DNA of 64,000 bases from Paludibacteraceae bacterium (GCA_017551675.1 JAFZLC010000057.1:62001-126000); one strand, 5' to 3'; shown: positions 30,281-39,097, counted from the stretch's first letter. Notes: generated from the letters alone by a model not told the origin. A program made the numbers and translations.

Positions 30281-31372
30281 ATGAATCCAATCATTCCGAT
30301 ACTCAGTATAACAGGTTCCGACAATACCAGCGGTGCAGGTGTTCAGGCTGATATTAAAACCATCACTGCTTTAGGTGGATATGCGGTGACTGCCATATCA
30401 TCCGTCACCGTACAAAATCATGCTGGTGTACACTCTTTATTACATCTGCCTTCTGATATCGTGATTGGTCAGGTGCAATCTGTCATTGACAGTTTCCATC
30501 CCAAAGCCATAAAACTAGGAATCATGGGCGATGCATCCACCATCCGCCAACTGCGAACGGAAATCGTTGGTTGCCCTAAAATCGTCTGCGACCCCGGTAT
30601 ACTCTCCTCTCATGGCAGTCGCTTGATGACGGACGAAGCTATCCACTCTTTTACCCAATACATCCTGCCTATCACCCAACTACTGATTATCCGATGCAAC
30701 GAAGCCGAATTAATCCTTGGGGAGAAGATCCAAACTGACGACGATATGGTCCACGCCGCCCAACAACTAAACAACATGGGAGTGGAATGGATCTTCCTGC
30801 GCGGCGGTATGCACACAGAAGGAAGAGTAACCGCCCTTCTATATGGGAAAAATTACAAACGCTTTGTCTCCTCCTACAACATCGAGGGATGGCAAAGACA
30901 TGGCGTCGGAGGTGCTCTATCCTCTGCCATCACCACACGGTTGGGAATGGGCGACGACGTACCAACGGCCATCGCTAAAGCCCATGAATACATGCACAGT
31001 CAAGTGGTCTACGCCATCAAAAGCAAAGGACACAACCTCCGTGCTGCCGACCTTTACAACCAACTGCTTTCTCTGATTGCCGACCACTATCAGGAAGCTC
31101 ACGACGTAACCTTCTATGCCGAGAAACTTGCCATCACCCCTCGTTACCTTTCCCAAATAACCAATAAACTAGTAGGCAAATCTCCCAAGGACGTCATAGC
31201 CGACTACCTCATACAAAAAGCTAAAATCCTACTCGACACATCAAGACTGAACATCCAAGAGATCGCTGAAAAATTAGGATTCTCATCCCAAGTCATCTTC
31301 TGCAAATTCTTTCGTGCCCACGAAGGTGTTTCTGCCTCTACCTACCGACAATCACACCTATCCGATTTATAA
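30281..31372 (+). CDS. ThiD/PdxK-like pseudokinase fused to an AraC-type DNA-binding domain, next to pdxST
   Basis: 363 aa. Residues 5-255 are a ribokinase-fold ThiD/PdxK-like domain: SITGSDNTSGAGVQADIKTI and TAISSVTVQNHAGV match the substrate-binding half of HMP-P and pyridoxal kinases well. The ATP/catalytic half is degraded. The family signature GTGCT (ThiD) or GTGD (PdxK) is GVGGA at 208-212, so the catalytic Cys/Asp is Gly. TPNxxEAE is IRCNEAE, and KGGH is RGGM. Residues ~262-360 are an AraC/XylS double HTH (FYAEKLAITPRYLSQITNKL; IQEIAEKLGFSSQVIFCKFF). I infer a transcription regulator that senses a B6 vitamer or a pyrimidine such as HMP through the dead kinase. Direct repeats lie between it and pdxS, 96 bp downstream. 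Weak residual kinase activity cannot be excluded. Confidence 0.85.
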   Translation: MNPIIPILSITGSDNTSGAGVQADIKTITALGGYAVTAISSVTVQNHAGVHSLLHLPSDIVIGQVQSVIDSFHPKAIKLGIMGDASTIRQLRTEIVGCPKIVCDPGILSSHGSRLMTDEAIHSFTQYILPITQLLIIRCNEAELILGEKIQTDDDMVHAAQQLNNMGVEWIFLRGGMHTEGRVTALLYGKNYKRFVSSYNIEGWQRHGVGGALSSAITTRLGMGDDVPTAIAKAHEYMHSQVVYAIKSKGHNLRAADLYNQLLSLIADHYQEAHDVTFYAEKLAITPRYLSQITNKLVGKSPKDVIADYLIQKAKILLDTSRLNIQEIAEKLGFSSQVIFCKFFRAHEGVSASTYRQSHLSDL

Positions 31373-31380
31373 ATAGCAGT

Positions 31381-31423
31381 ACAATACTTTGCTATTTCGG
31401 AACAATAATTTTACCTTTTCGGA
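31381..31423 (+). promoter_or_regulatory. Tandem 21/22-bp direct repeat upstream of pdxS, candidate AraC-type operator
   Basis: Unit 1 (31381-31401) and unit 2 (31402-31423) are back to back. Both begin ACAATAnTTT and end TTTCGGA, with a 4-5 bp variable middle. The second ends 9 bp before the -7 box at 31433. AraC-family activators typically bind two direct repeats about 21 bp apart, the promoter-proximal one overlapping the -35/-33 region, as here. An 8-bp inverted repeat (AAATAGCA 31371-31378, TGCTATTT 31390-31397) partly overlaps unit 1. Confidence 0.6.
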
Positions 31424-31432
31424 TTTTGTCTT

Positions 31433-31440
31433 TTCCTTTG
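31433..31440 (+). promoter_or_regulatory. Weak -7 box of pdxS
   Basis: TTCCTTTG, one mismatch to TAnnTTTG, with no recognisable -33 TTTG at 19 bp. A poor promoter preceded by direct repeats fits activator dependence. It lies 28 bp upstream of the pdxS ATG. Confidence 0.4.
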
Positions 31441-31468
31441 CATCAAAATTAAAAAACAAAAAAAAGAT

Positions 31469-32341
31469 ATGGAAGACAGAACCGAACTAAATCGCAACCT
31501 TGCGCAGATGTTAAAAGGTGGCGTGATAATGGATGTAACAACACCCGAGCAAGCTCGCATAGCTGAAGCAGCTGGAGCATGTGCAGTAATGGCACTAGAA
31601 CGTATCCCAGCCGATATTCGTAGAGCTGGAGGTGTCAGCAGAATGAGTGATCCAAAGATGATCAAAGGTATTCAAGAGGCAGTAAGCATACCTGTTATGG
31701 CTAAATGTAGAATCGGACATTTCGCAGAGGCTCAGATTTTGGAGGCTATCGAGATTGATTACATTGATGAGAGTGAAGTGTTATCTCCTGCTGATGATAT
31801 CTATCACATAGACAAACGTAAGTTCCAAGTACCTTTTGTCTGTGGTGCAAAAGACTTGGGAGAGGCATTGCGCAGAATCAACGAAGGTGCAACTATGATT
31901 CGTACAAAAGGAGAACCAGGTACGGGAGATGTGGTGCAAGCTGTTCGTCACATGCGCTTGATGCAAAGTGAAATCCGTCGTCTCACCTCAATGAGTGTGG
32001 ATGAGCTATACGAGGCAGCAAAGCAACTACGTGTACCTTTCGACTTAGTTCAATTCGTACACGACAATGGCAAGTTGCCAGTTGTGAATTTTGCAGCAGG
32101 AGGTGTAGCAACCCCAGCCGACGCAGCTCTTATGATGCAACTTGGTGCTGAAGGTGTCTTCGTAGGTAGTGGTATCTTCAAGAGTGGTAACCCAGAGAAG
32201 AGAGCTCAAGCTATTGTTAAGGCTGTAACCAACTACAACAATCCAAAGATTCTTGCCGAATTAAGCGAAGACCTTGGAGAAGCAATGGTGGGAATCAATG
32301 AAGATGAGATTCAATTATTAATGGCTGAAAGAGGAAAATAA
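31469..32341 (+). CDS. pdxS: Pyridoxal 5'-phosphate synthase, PdxS subunit
   Basis: 290 aa, full length. PdxS is the (beta/alpha)8 subunit that builds PLP from ribose 5-phosphate, glyceraldehyde 3-phosphate and ammonia delivered by PdxT. The family sequence is almost invariant here: [20 protein letters not shown] (Asp22), [20 protein letters not shown], and Lys79 in [10 protein letters not shown], which forms the Schiff base; GEPGTGDVV is the phosphate loop. pdxT follows after 12 bp, making the standard two-gene operon of the DXP-independent B6 route. Upstream lie a direct-repeat operator candidate and a kinase-AraC fusion gene, so regulation by B6 status is likely. Confidence 0.98.
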   Translation: MEDRTELNRNLAQMLKGGVIMDVTTPEQARIAEAAGACAVMALERIPADIRRAGGVSRMSDPKMIKGIQEAVSIPVMAKCRIGHFAEAQILEAIEIDYIDESEVLSPADDIYHIDKRKFQVPFVCGAKDLGEALRRINEGATMIRTKGEPGTGDVVQAVRHMRLMQSEIRRLTSMSVDELYEAAKQLRVPFDLVQFVHDNGKLPVVNFAAGGVATPADAALMMQLGAEGVFVGSGIFKSGNPEKRAQAIVKAVTNYNNPKILAELSEDLGEAMVGINEDEIQLLMAERGK

Positions 32342-32353
32342 AATAAAACAAAT

Positions 32354-32962
32354 ATGAAACCACTTCGCATAGCAATATTAGCCCTTCAAGGCGCATTCGC
32401 AGAGCATCAACAAATATTACAAAAGATCGGTGTCGACTCCTTTCTTGTTCGAAACCTAGCCGATTGGACTCATGAAGAATTTGATGGCTTAATCATCCCC
32501 GGAGGAGAAAGCACAGCCATGCTTCGTATCATGAATGATGAACAATTGATGGTGCCTGTTCGTAATGCCATTCAACAAGGATTGCCTGTCTTTGGCACTT
32601 GTGCAGGGATGATATTGCTTGCAAAAGAGGTGGACAACGAGACACGTGAGCGCCTTGCAACCATGGACATTCGCGTGCATCGTAACGCTTATGGACGTCA
32701 GATGGGTAGTTTCTATACCGAACACGATGTGAACGGTATCGGAACAATCCCTATGACTTTCATACGTGCTCCCTATATAGAAAAAACACTTCAACAAAGT
32801 CCGTCAAATACCGAACCCGTCGAAGTGCTTTCCATTTTAGACAATCACATTATTGCTGCACGTCAGGGGAATCAGCTGGTCTGCTCATTCCATCCTGAGT
32901 TGAACGAAGATCTACGCTTTCATAAATATTTCATTTCCATCGTACAACAAAGTAAGAAATAG
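32354..32962 (+). CDS. pdxT: Pyridoxal 5'-phosphate synthase glutaminase subunit PdxT
   Basis: 202 aa class I glutaminase that hydrolyses glutamine and channels ammonia to PdxS in the 12+12 PLP synthase complex. The start LRIAILALQGAFAEHQ, the GGESTAML loop, the nucleophile Cys83 in FGTCAGMILLA and the closing His-Glu pair in SFHPELNEDLRFH are all present. It lies 12 bp after pdxS and converges on the CotH-like gene with only 9 bp between stop codons. I see no clear terminator hairpin in that gap. Confidence 0.97.
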   Translation: MKPLRIAILALQGAFAEHQQILQKIGVDSFLVRNLADWTHEEFDGLIIPGGESTAMLRIMNDEQLMVPVRNAIQQGLPVFGTCAGMILLAKEVDNETRERLATMDIRVHRNAYGRQMGSFYTEHDVNGIGTIPMTFIRAPYIEKTLQQSPSNTEPVEVLSILDNHIIAARQGNQLVCSFHPELNEDLRFHKYFISIVQQSKK

Positions 32963-32971
32963 ATCATCTTA

Positions 32972-35900
32972 TTACCGTTGTTTAATGAATTGCTGATAAT
33001 AGACACCCTCATCGGTCTCTATTTTTAGCATATAGATACCTGGGAGATAGTCGCGCACATCCATTTGGTTGTCTTGCATTCTACTTCCCATCACCATACC
33101 ATGCATATCATAGCAAATGCAATTTAGAATCTTCTCACTGCATACGATCTTGATAAAGTCTTTGGCTGGATTTGGATAGAGCACAATCGTATTCTCATGC
33201 TTCAACTCCTCTACACCAGACTTATCACATCCTGAACCATTCTTATCGTTAGGTGTGGCCGATAATGTACTTCCATCATCACAATATGAGAAGATAACCC
33301 AATCATCTCCATTATCCGTACTTCTACCATACGATTCATTGGTGGCAAGTTTGCCATATTGTACGCAATCCAACAGATTGCCATCCGGTGCCATCAAACA
33401 GATTTGTGACGTATTATCCACATCCAATTTGAAATCCAAATAGTTGCTTCCATATCGACTGTCACCCTTTGCCCACAAAATCAGACGCTCTCCTGGTTTC
33501 ACCGTCAAATCATCCATGCTATATGGCAATACAGATACCTGAGAGTTCTTACTATTACTCAATTGGAAACCTGAAAGGTTGATAGCTGATGTTCCATAAT
33601 TATACACCTCAATCCAATCAGGATATTTAGCGTAATCATCTGCATTTTTCGAATTGGCATCACTACTTGGACAAACCTCATTGATAACCAATGTAGGAGT
33701 AACGTTTTGAGACTTCTCAAAGATTGCAGTGATTTGAGTAGCACCCTTCAATGAACCTGACAGATAACCTGGTAAGAACATTGCCTGCTCTCCAGATTGC
33801 TCCTTTATCTCAATGTTATTCTCTTCTGAAATCTCCCATCCTGAGAATATGTATCCCTCAGGTGCAAACGCATTAATCTGCATGTCATAACCTGCAATAT
33901 ATTTACCATCAAACTTCACAAATGGTTCGTCATTTAATGTAAACTTAGCACCTTCCACATTTGAATGGATGGAAAGTTCCACCGCCCCATTTCCATTCAC
34001 ATATGTGTTTATATGTTTATAGATATACTCTGGACGAGCCAAGGCGAATGTGCGCATATCCTTTGCAGCTTTTGCGGCATCCGTGTTTTTGTAGGCACAA
34101 TACTCTTCTTTAACCAGACTTGTGATACTGTCGAACACAGCATTGATACGTTCTTCAGAGAGATGATCAGCAAGATTGAGTAAGAACTTGGTGACAAACT
34201 TGCGTTCAAACTCTTTGTTCTTAGACAATGGTTTGAAAATATTTACCATCCAATCATGTTTGTTAGCCCATGATGTGCTTCCTTCTCCCTGACACCATTG
34301 GATCATGTTTCGACTGCTGGTTCCACTCCAATCCGAACATATTTTGAAGCCAAAGTCCAAGTCAAATAAAATCCATCGGAACAAACCGCCATTCTTTTCT
34401 CTCCATATCTTCGTGTTATTGCCTGGCCAGTCGGTGTTGGCAACAAACTGTTGGATGATTTGATAGTCTATATACTCATCCATATCCATACGAGAAGCAG
34501 CCCCTTTGTAGAAATCCTCACTGTTCACATCCGTATGGTTCAAATAATCCACCAACTCGTTGTATGCATCCATATCCCCTTCTGTTGCTTTGATACCTAA
34601 TTGGTCGGAGACACGAATCATATCAATCTCATCATCATCCAATCCATAGTTGGCCTTCACGTAATCTGCAGTGGTACGTTCATGCAATCCCATCATACCC
34701 ACATACTTTCCATTCAGATAGTAGGCCACTGGTTGATAGGCCTGATAATCGATGTTCATACCAATAGCAAACGTCTGCATCAAACCATCACGGAACGGTA
34801 CGCAACTATAACCGCTACCTCCATTTCTCAAATGAAGTGTCTGATGTATCATATCGGGTTTCGACTCAAAGAAATGATAATCAAAATGATCAACACCCGT
34901 CTTTTTAGAAGATTTCAAAGAGATGGATTTGATGGATTCCAATCTTGAACAACCTCCAACAATTTCAGATTCCACCTCTTGCGAAACCACCTGACGACCA
35001 TCTACGATGTACTCAAAATTCAACGGACGTTTCCAATCACGATTGGCATTGGAAACTGTTCTCTGGCAATCCTTTTCACCCGAAACACCGTTTTTACCCG
35101 TCACAAACATACCCAACATTGGGTCATCGTAATAGAGCTCATCAATCGTAACGGAAACAATCGGTACGGTATAGCCACCACAGCCCTCATGTTTGCTGTC
35201 GCTGAAGATATAGGAAGCCGTGGCAATCTTACTGGATAACATACCAGTATGAATAGCCACCGCACGAATGTTGGCATTCTGACTCACATTAATCGCTTCG
35301 CTATAAAGAATACCATTCGTCTCTGATGGCTCCGTGCCATCCAATGTATAGTAAATCAAAGCACCCGAGGTGGCACATGATATGGTGACCTCTGTTGGCG
35401 ACTGAAGTAGTCCTGGTTGCTGATTAAAGGTAGGTATCTGACATCTGTTGCTTTCTGTCAAATCAGAAACAACAAACGTGTTCTCTTCAAACGGAGTTGG
35501 TTGCATATAACCCTCCGCATCTCCATAACGTCCAAATGAAACGTGCGAATCCGTAAAGCCATAGGCTATCGAATCGATCAATTCACCATCATATGACAAG
35601 GTGAGATATCCGCCATCCGTATCCAATTTGTAAGGGGCATGATTGTTGGTGGTCGATTCGTCCGCCCATAGGATAGACAAATCAGAGCCTTTCAACAAAA
35701 CAGTGTTATCAATGGTCCACACCCACTTCTCTTTATATTTATTTTTAGAGGTTAGTTTGTAATGCGTCAAAACACAATTTTTCAAATCGACTTGGTAGGA
35801 CGCTCCATTCTTAAATTCTATATAACCAGAGAAATTATAATTATCCGTATTCACGTAAGTGGACATGTTGCAAGGCATCACCTCACTGAAACGCACCTTA

Positions 35901-36460
35901 CTGAAATACTCCTTTGCATCCAATTTTGAGATATAACTGTCCTTGTAAGAATCGGAACAACGCTTGCATCGATGAAGTGTATAACCATCCTCATCAATCG
36001 TCGGATCATGAACGATTATTTCATAGTCATGTCCCAATGCCTCGATTTCCTCAGTGTAGGAGTATTTACAGATTCTACAAACATGTTTTTTTGACCCCTT
36101 CTCAGTACAAGTGGCAGCAATGGTCTCCTCTTGATATTGGTGTTGTTGAGGAGCAAACGTCTCACTGGTTTTGTCTCCACATCGCGAACATGTATGGTTA
36201 ATAACACCACCCTCTTCGCAATTCGTTACTACATATTCACTGTTATAATCGTGTCCTATAGGAGCAACTGTCACAGTATAAGTAGAATCACACTTTCTAC
36301 ACTTGTAAGTCTCATATCCTTCTGAATCGCAGTAAGTCGCGGAACTTTCCATACGAAACTCATGACGACATTCCTCACCGGGTTGCTCTGGTCCTGGAGG
36401 TGCCGAGAAAACAGACATTGTAAAACACAATGACAGAACAAAGATCAGTCTGGTTTTCAT
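32972..36460 (-). CDS. CotH-kinase-like T9SS surface protein with Cys-rich repeats and lamin-tail domain
   Basis: About 1162 aa from the ATG at 36460, which gives a clean signal peptide (KTRLIFVLSLCFTMSVFSA); the frame from 36511 would bury it. Residues ~25-185 hold four CxxC-type repeats of the style ATCTEKGSKKHVCRICKYSY...EALGHDY. A chitobiase-like FN3 segment follows (ALIYYTLDGTEPSETNG), then a CotH kinase domain (QIIQQFVANTDWPGNNTKIW; FRWILFDLDFGF with the DxDFG motif). After that come an InlB-like repeat (YIFSGWEIS), a lamin-tail domain (LVINEVCPSSDANSKN; DWIEVYNYGTSAINLSGFQL) and a T9SS sorting domain (LYPNPAKDFIKI). Known CotH proteins phosphorylate spore-coat proteins; here the substrate must be extracellular and is unknown. 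Confidence 0.88.
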   Translation of the reverse strand: MKTRLIFVLSLCFTMSVFSAPPGPEQPGEECRHEFRMESSATYCDSEGYETYKCRKCDSTYTVTVAPIGHDYNSEYVVTNCEEGGVINHTCSRCGDKTSETFAPQQHQYQEETIAATCTEKGSKKHVCRICKYSYTEEIEALGHDYEIIVHDPTIDEDGYTLHRCKRCSDSYKDSYISKLDAKEYFSKVRFSEVMPCNMSTYVNTDNYNFSGYIEFKNGASYQVDLKNCVLTHYKLTSKNKYKEKWVWTIDNTVLLKGSDLSILWADESTTNNHAPYKLDTDGGYLTLSYDGELIDSIAYGFTDSHVSFGRYGDAEGYMQPTPFEENTFVVSDLTESNRCQIPTFNQQPGLLQSPTEVTISCATSGALIYYTLDGTEPSETNGILYSEAINVSQNANIRAVAIHTGMLSSKIATASYIFSDSKHEGCGGYTVPIVSVTIDELYYDDPMLGMFVTGKNGVSGEKDCQRTVSNANRDWKRPLNFEYIVDGRQVVSQEVESEIVGGCSRLESIKSISLKSSKKTGVDHFDYHFFESKPDMIHQTLHLRNGGSGYSCVPFRDGLMQTFAIGMNIDYQAYQPVAYYLNGKYVGMMGLHERTTADYVKANYGLDDDEIDMIRVSDQLGIKATEGDMDAYNELVDYLNHTDVNSEDFYKGAASRMDMDEYIDYQIIQQFVANTDWPGNNTKIWREKNGGLFRWILFDLDFGFKICSDWSGTSSRNMIQWCQGEGSTSWANKHDWMVNIFKPLSKNKEFERKFVTKFLLNLADHLSEERINAVFDSITSLVKEEYCAYKNTDAAKAAKDMRTFALARPEYIYKHINTYVNGNGAVELSIHSNVEGAKFTLNDEPFVKFDGKYIAGYDMQINAFAPEGYIFSGWEISEENNIEIKEQSGEQAMFLPGYLSGSLKGATQITAIFEKSQNVTPTLVINEVCPSSDANSKNADDYAKYPDWIEVYNYGTSAINLSGFQLSNSKNSQVSVLPYSMDDLTVKPGERLILWAKGDSRYGSNYLDFKLDVDNTSQICLMAPDGNLLDCVQYGKLATNESYGRSTDNGDDWVIFSYCDDGSTLSATPNDKNGSGCDKSGVEELKHENTIVLYPNPAKDFIKIVCSEKILNCICYDMHGMVMGSRMQDNQMDVRDYLPGIYMLKIETDEGVYYQQFIKQR

Positions 36461-36595
36461 TACAAAATGATTAATACACCTATTATACAATACAGGGATT
36501 TGCATCCCCAATTAACTATTCACTAAAAAATCCTCAGTACATTCTTATACCTTTCACCTACACTATATCCATCATCATAAACATCAATCGGAGGA

Positions 36596-36603
36596 CAAAA
36601 TTA
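36596..36603 (-). promoter_or_regulatory. Putative -7 promoter box of the CotH-like gene
   Basis: TAATTTTG on the minus strand matches TAnnTTTG. It gives a leader of about 130 nt to the ATG at 36460. Confidence 0.4.
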
Positions 36604-36668
36604 CACATAATTTTTTTATGATTTTCTTTTTTTCAATGAACACCTTTATTTTTTCAATTATCGAAAAC

Positions 36669-38012
36669 TCACTTCGTCATATTCAATTGAGCGCCATATC
36701 CAGCTACTGCGCCAAACAATTGCAGTGCCTTTTGTAAATTATAACGATTGGCATACATTGTAGCCGACGACTGCATGGTTCCCACCTGATTCATGCCTAT
36801 AGCCGAACGAAACTGATTGGATAGTGAGTTGGCATTATAGTCGGTCGATTCCTTATAAGTAGCCGTTAAAAAGCCATTCACATAGGCTGCATCCAACTTA
36901 CCATTAAACACCTTAGCATCCGTGATGGATTTATTGGCTGTAGCCTCCGTTAGAGCATCCACATCGGCAAAATCTTCTGCACTAACTCTCATCATCATTC
37001 CACCACCAGGAATCACCAAGTCTCCCTTCTTGTTCAAACAGAAAAGGTTGTTTTTTACAGAAGTGATGCGCTTCGCCTCCTTTTGCTTGTTGGAATCGAC
37101 ATGCGAACGATCCAATCCTGCAAAAACAGAAAATCCGAAAATATTATTACTCAAATAACAATCCGTACCAGGCTTTATACAGAAGCCATACCCCATGTCA
37201 CCCATATCTTTTAAGCGGCTCCATGAGAAGAGCACCGTGTTATTTTCAAAATAGACCTTACTGAATTTATTAGCATATTCCCCATAACTACCTCTGATAT
37301 CAACCGAAGCAATCACATTATTCACGAAGATATTGTTTTTGATAGTCGCCACACCTTTGAACATACCTAAGATACCATAATTGGAGCCATTGACAAAGGC
37401 ACAATTCTTAATCTCAATATCCACCTCAGGATTATCCAAATAGATAAGAGCCATGCGGTTCGTTCTGACATTCTGCTCTGAGCAATCCACACCTCCAATA
37501 CCAGATGCTCCAACAGGTTGCATCATTGGCGTTTCAACTCCCTGCGGCTGTCCTTCTCTTTTAGGATTATACGCAATGGAATTTCCTTGGTTGAAAATCA
37601 ATCCGTCGATGGTCACTTTCCGACCGGCTGCCGACACCTTAATCTGAACTGTACCCTGACCCTGCGCCGTACCGTTTGTCGTGGAGTTGGTTTGAACCGT
37701 AGTTTGATGTTTCAACACGTCACGCGACTTAAAATCCGTCGCATACCCACCCTCTATCGTAACAGGATTTTTAATGAAGATATTACCACAATCTAAAGTA
37801 CCTACATAATTACCCTCTGCCACCAATATCTTTGCACCTGCAGGGGCTATATCCAACGCTTTCTGTAAATTTTTCTTCGGCGTAGCAGCTGACAAACCAT
37901 CATTACCATTCGAACCCGTTGTTTTACTTACATAATAGATTTGCGCTTGCACACCAAACATCAATACAAATAACGCCACAAAGGCACTCATCATCTTTTT
38001 CATATTCCGCAT
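36669..38012 (-). CDS. Secreted right-handed beta-helix protein (DUF1565-like)
   Basis: About 447 aa from the ATG at 38012; ATGs at 38036 and 38003 are possible alternatives. Signal peptide MKKMMSAFVALFVLMFGVQA. The start of the mature chain, YYVSKTTGSNGNDGLSAATP and then KKNLQKALDIAPAGAKILVA, is the classic opening of DUF1565/parallel beta-helix proteins. Helix coils then follow (IKNPVTIEGGYATDF, VTIDGLIFNQGN, VDIEIKNCAFVNGS, ATIKNNIFVNN, VYFENNTVLFS). No T9SS sorting domain is visible, so it is probably periplasmic or outer-membrane associated. Beta-helix folds bind or cleave polysaccharides, but I see no lyase catalytic site. It follows the DUF3828-like lipoprotein gene closely on the same strand. 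Confidence 0.75.
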   Translation of the reverse strand: MRNMKKMMSAFVALFVLMFGVQAQIYYVSKTTGSNGNDGLSAATPKKNLQKALDIAPAGAKILVAEGNYVGTLDCGNIFIKNPVTIEGGYATDFKSRDVLKHQTTVQTNSTTNGTAQGQGTVQIKVSAAGRKVTIDGLIFNQGNSIAYNPKREGQPQGVETPMMQPVGASGIGGVDCSEQNVRTNRMALIYLDNPEVDIEIKNCAFVNGSNYGILGMFKGVATIKNNIFVNNVIASVDIRGSYGEYANKFSKVYFENNTVLFSWSRLKDMGDMGYGFCIKPGTDCYLSNNIFGFSVFAGLDRSHVDSNKQKEAKRITSVKNNLFCLNKKGDLVIPGGGMMMRVSAEDFADVDALTEATANKSITDAKVFNGKLDAAYVNGFLTATYKESTDYNANSLSNQFRSAIGMNQVGTMQSSATMYANRYNLQKALQLFGAVAGYGAQLNMTK

Positions 38013-38049
38013 ATTTAGGTGGATTATATTATTCATTCACAAATGGTTA

Positions 38050-38661
38050 TCACTTCATGTAATTGTCACCCAGATAGTCTATCATAGACTCTTCCCAATC
38101 AACATCATTCGCTTTATCAATAAAGTCACTGATAAACCAATTACCCCGTTCCTTTTTCAACTCAAGTACAATAGGTCTGTAAGGAGACGATTCGAATATT
38201 CTGAGGGAGAGGGAGACAACCGCTTCCGTATCAGTCAATTTCAACAAAGTAATATCCTTGTGAGTGATTTTATCAAAGTCTTGTGCCATGACCCAATAGT
38301 CTGCATCAAAAAAGCCGATTCCATCGACTTCCTTATCCATTTCATAAATCGCCTCAACCTTTTCATTCCACGAATCACTACAAAAGAGAGAATCTAGTTT
38401 TGCTCTGTTCATAACATTCGAAGCATAGGCTTTTTCCATATATGTGTAAATAGAATCCACTCGGTCTATGACACGTTTTTGTTCATCTACTATTTCATCT
38501 ACTGTTTGTTCACTGGAGACCGTCATCTGATCCACAACAACCGTATCCTGATTTTCTGGTTCGCTTTCCTTCGGTTGAGGGAACTTCACATGATCTTTAC
38601 AACCTAACATTCCTAAAAGAATGCCACCCATTAGAATACTTCTAATAACAGTTTTTCTCAT
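38050..38661 (-). CDS. Lipoprotein, DUF3828-like
   Basis: 203 aa. The signal peptide ends GMLGCKD, a lipobox with Cys21. An acidic Thr/Glu-rich linker (PKESEPENQDTVVVDQMT) leads to a globular domain: YMEKAYASNVMNRAKLDSLF, FFDADYWVMAQDFD and VVLELKKERGNWFISDFID. The last pattern (a beta strand, then GxWxIxDF) resembles DUF3828 and other NTF2-like periplasmic domains; the assignment is tentative and the function unknown. Its ATG overlaps the stop of the MGMT-like gene by 4 bp, indicating translational coupling. Confidence 0.65.
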   Translation of the reverse strand: MRKTVIRSILMGGILLGMLGCKDHVKFPQPKESEPENQDTVVVDQMTVSSEQTVDEIVDEQKRVIDRVDSIYTYMEKAYASNVMNRAKLDSLFCSDSWNEKVEAIYEMDKEVDGIGFFDADYWVMAQDFDKITHKDITLLKLTDTEAVVSLSLRIFESSPYRPIVLELKKERGNWFISDFIDKANDVDWEESMIDYLGDNYMK

Positions 38662-38990
38662 ATCTTCATTTTATTTATTATAATCTTCATCTCATCATCA
38701 GACAACTGATACTCATGGCAATTCACCTTATAGTTTACCACTTGAATCCCTTCACTCTCCAACTTTCTCTTTTGAGCCTCAATTCCACCAAATGCATACG
38801 ATTCAGAGAGGTCGCCCTTGCAATTAACCACCTTATAACATGGATATTTGAATTCGTCCGGATTCTGATGCAACACATTGCCAACCACTCTGGATAATCT
38901 TTTGTCTCCCAAGCATTCTGCAATTTGTCCGTATGTGACAACCTTGCCTTGAGGTATCCATGTTAATATTTCGTACACTTTTTCTTTCAA
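38658..38990 (-). CDS. MGMT-like DNA alkyltransferase-domain protein
   Basis: About 110 aa if translation begins at the TTG at 38990; GTG (39110) or TTG (39074) starts in the same frame would add an unlikely hydrophobic extension. The domain is the C-terminal part of O6-alkylguanine methyltransferase: KVYEILTWIPQGKVVTYGQI, the Arg-finger helix RLSRVVGNVLHQNP, and YPCYKVVN in place of the canonical PCHRVV. The acceptor Cys (about residue 51) is kept, unlike alkyltransferase-like (ATL) proteins, where it is often Trp, but His is replaced by Tyr and Arg by Lys. Activity is therefore uncertain: it could be a true methyltransferase or an ATL-type damage flag. It is the first gene of a three-gene minus-strand set, behind a leader with a terminator. 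Confidence 0.75.
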   Translation of the reverse strand: MKEKVYEILTWIPQGKVVTYGQIAECLGDKRLSRVVGNVLHQNPDEFKYPCYKVVNCKGDLSESYAFGGIEAQKRKLESEGIQVVNYKVNCHEYQLSDDEMKIIINKMKI

Positions 38991-39097
38991 CTTACTTTGT
39001 CTAAATAGTCTATTTATAGAGCACTTGAACTCATATAAACTGATTTGAAAAATTACGAAAAGATTTCTGTTCAAGCAAAGAAATAATAGATTTTCAC

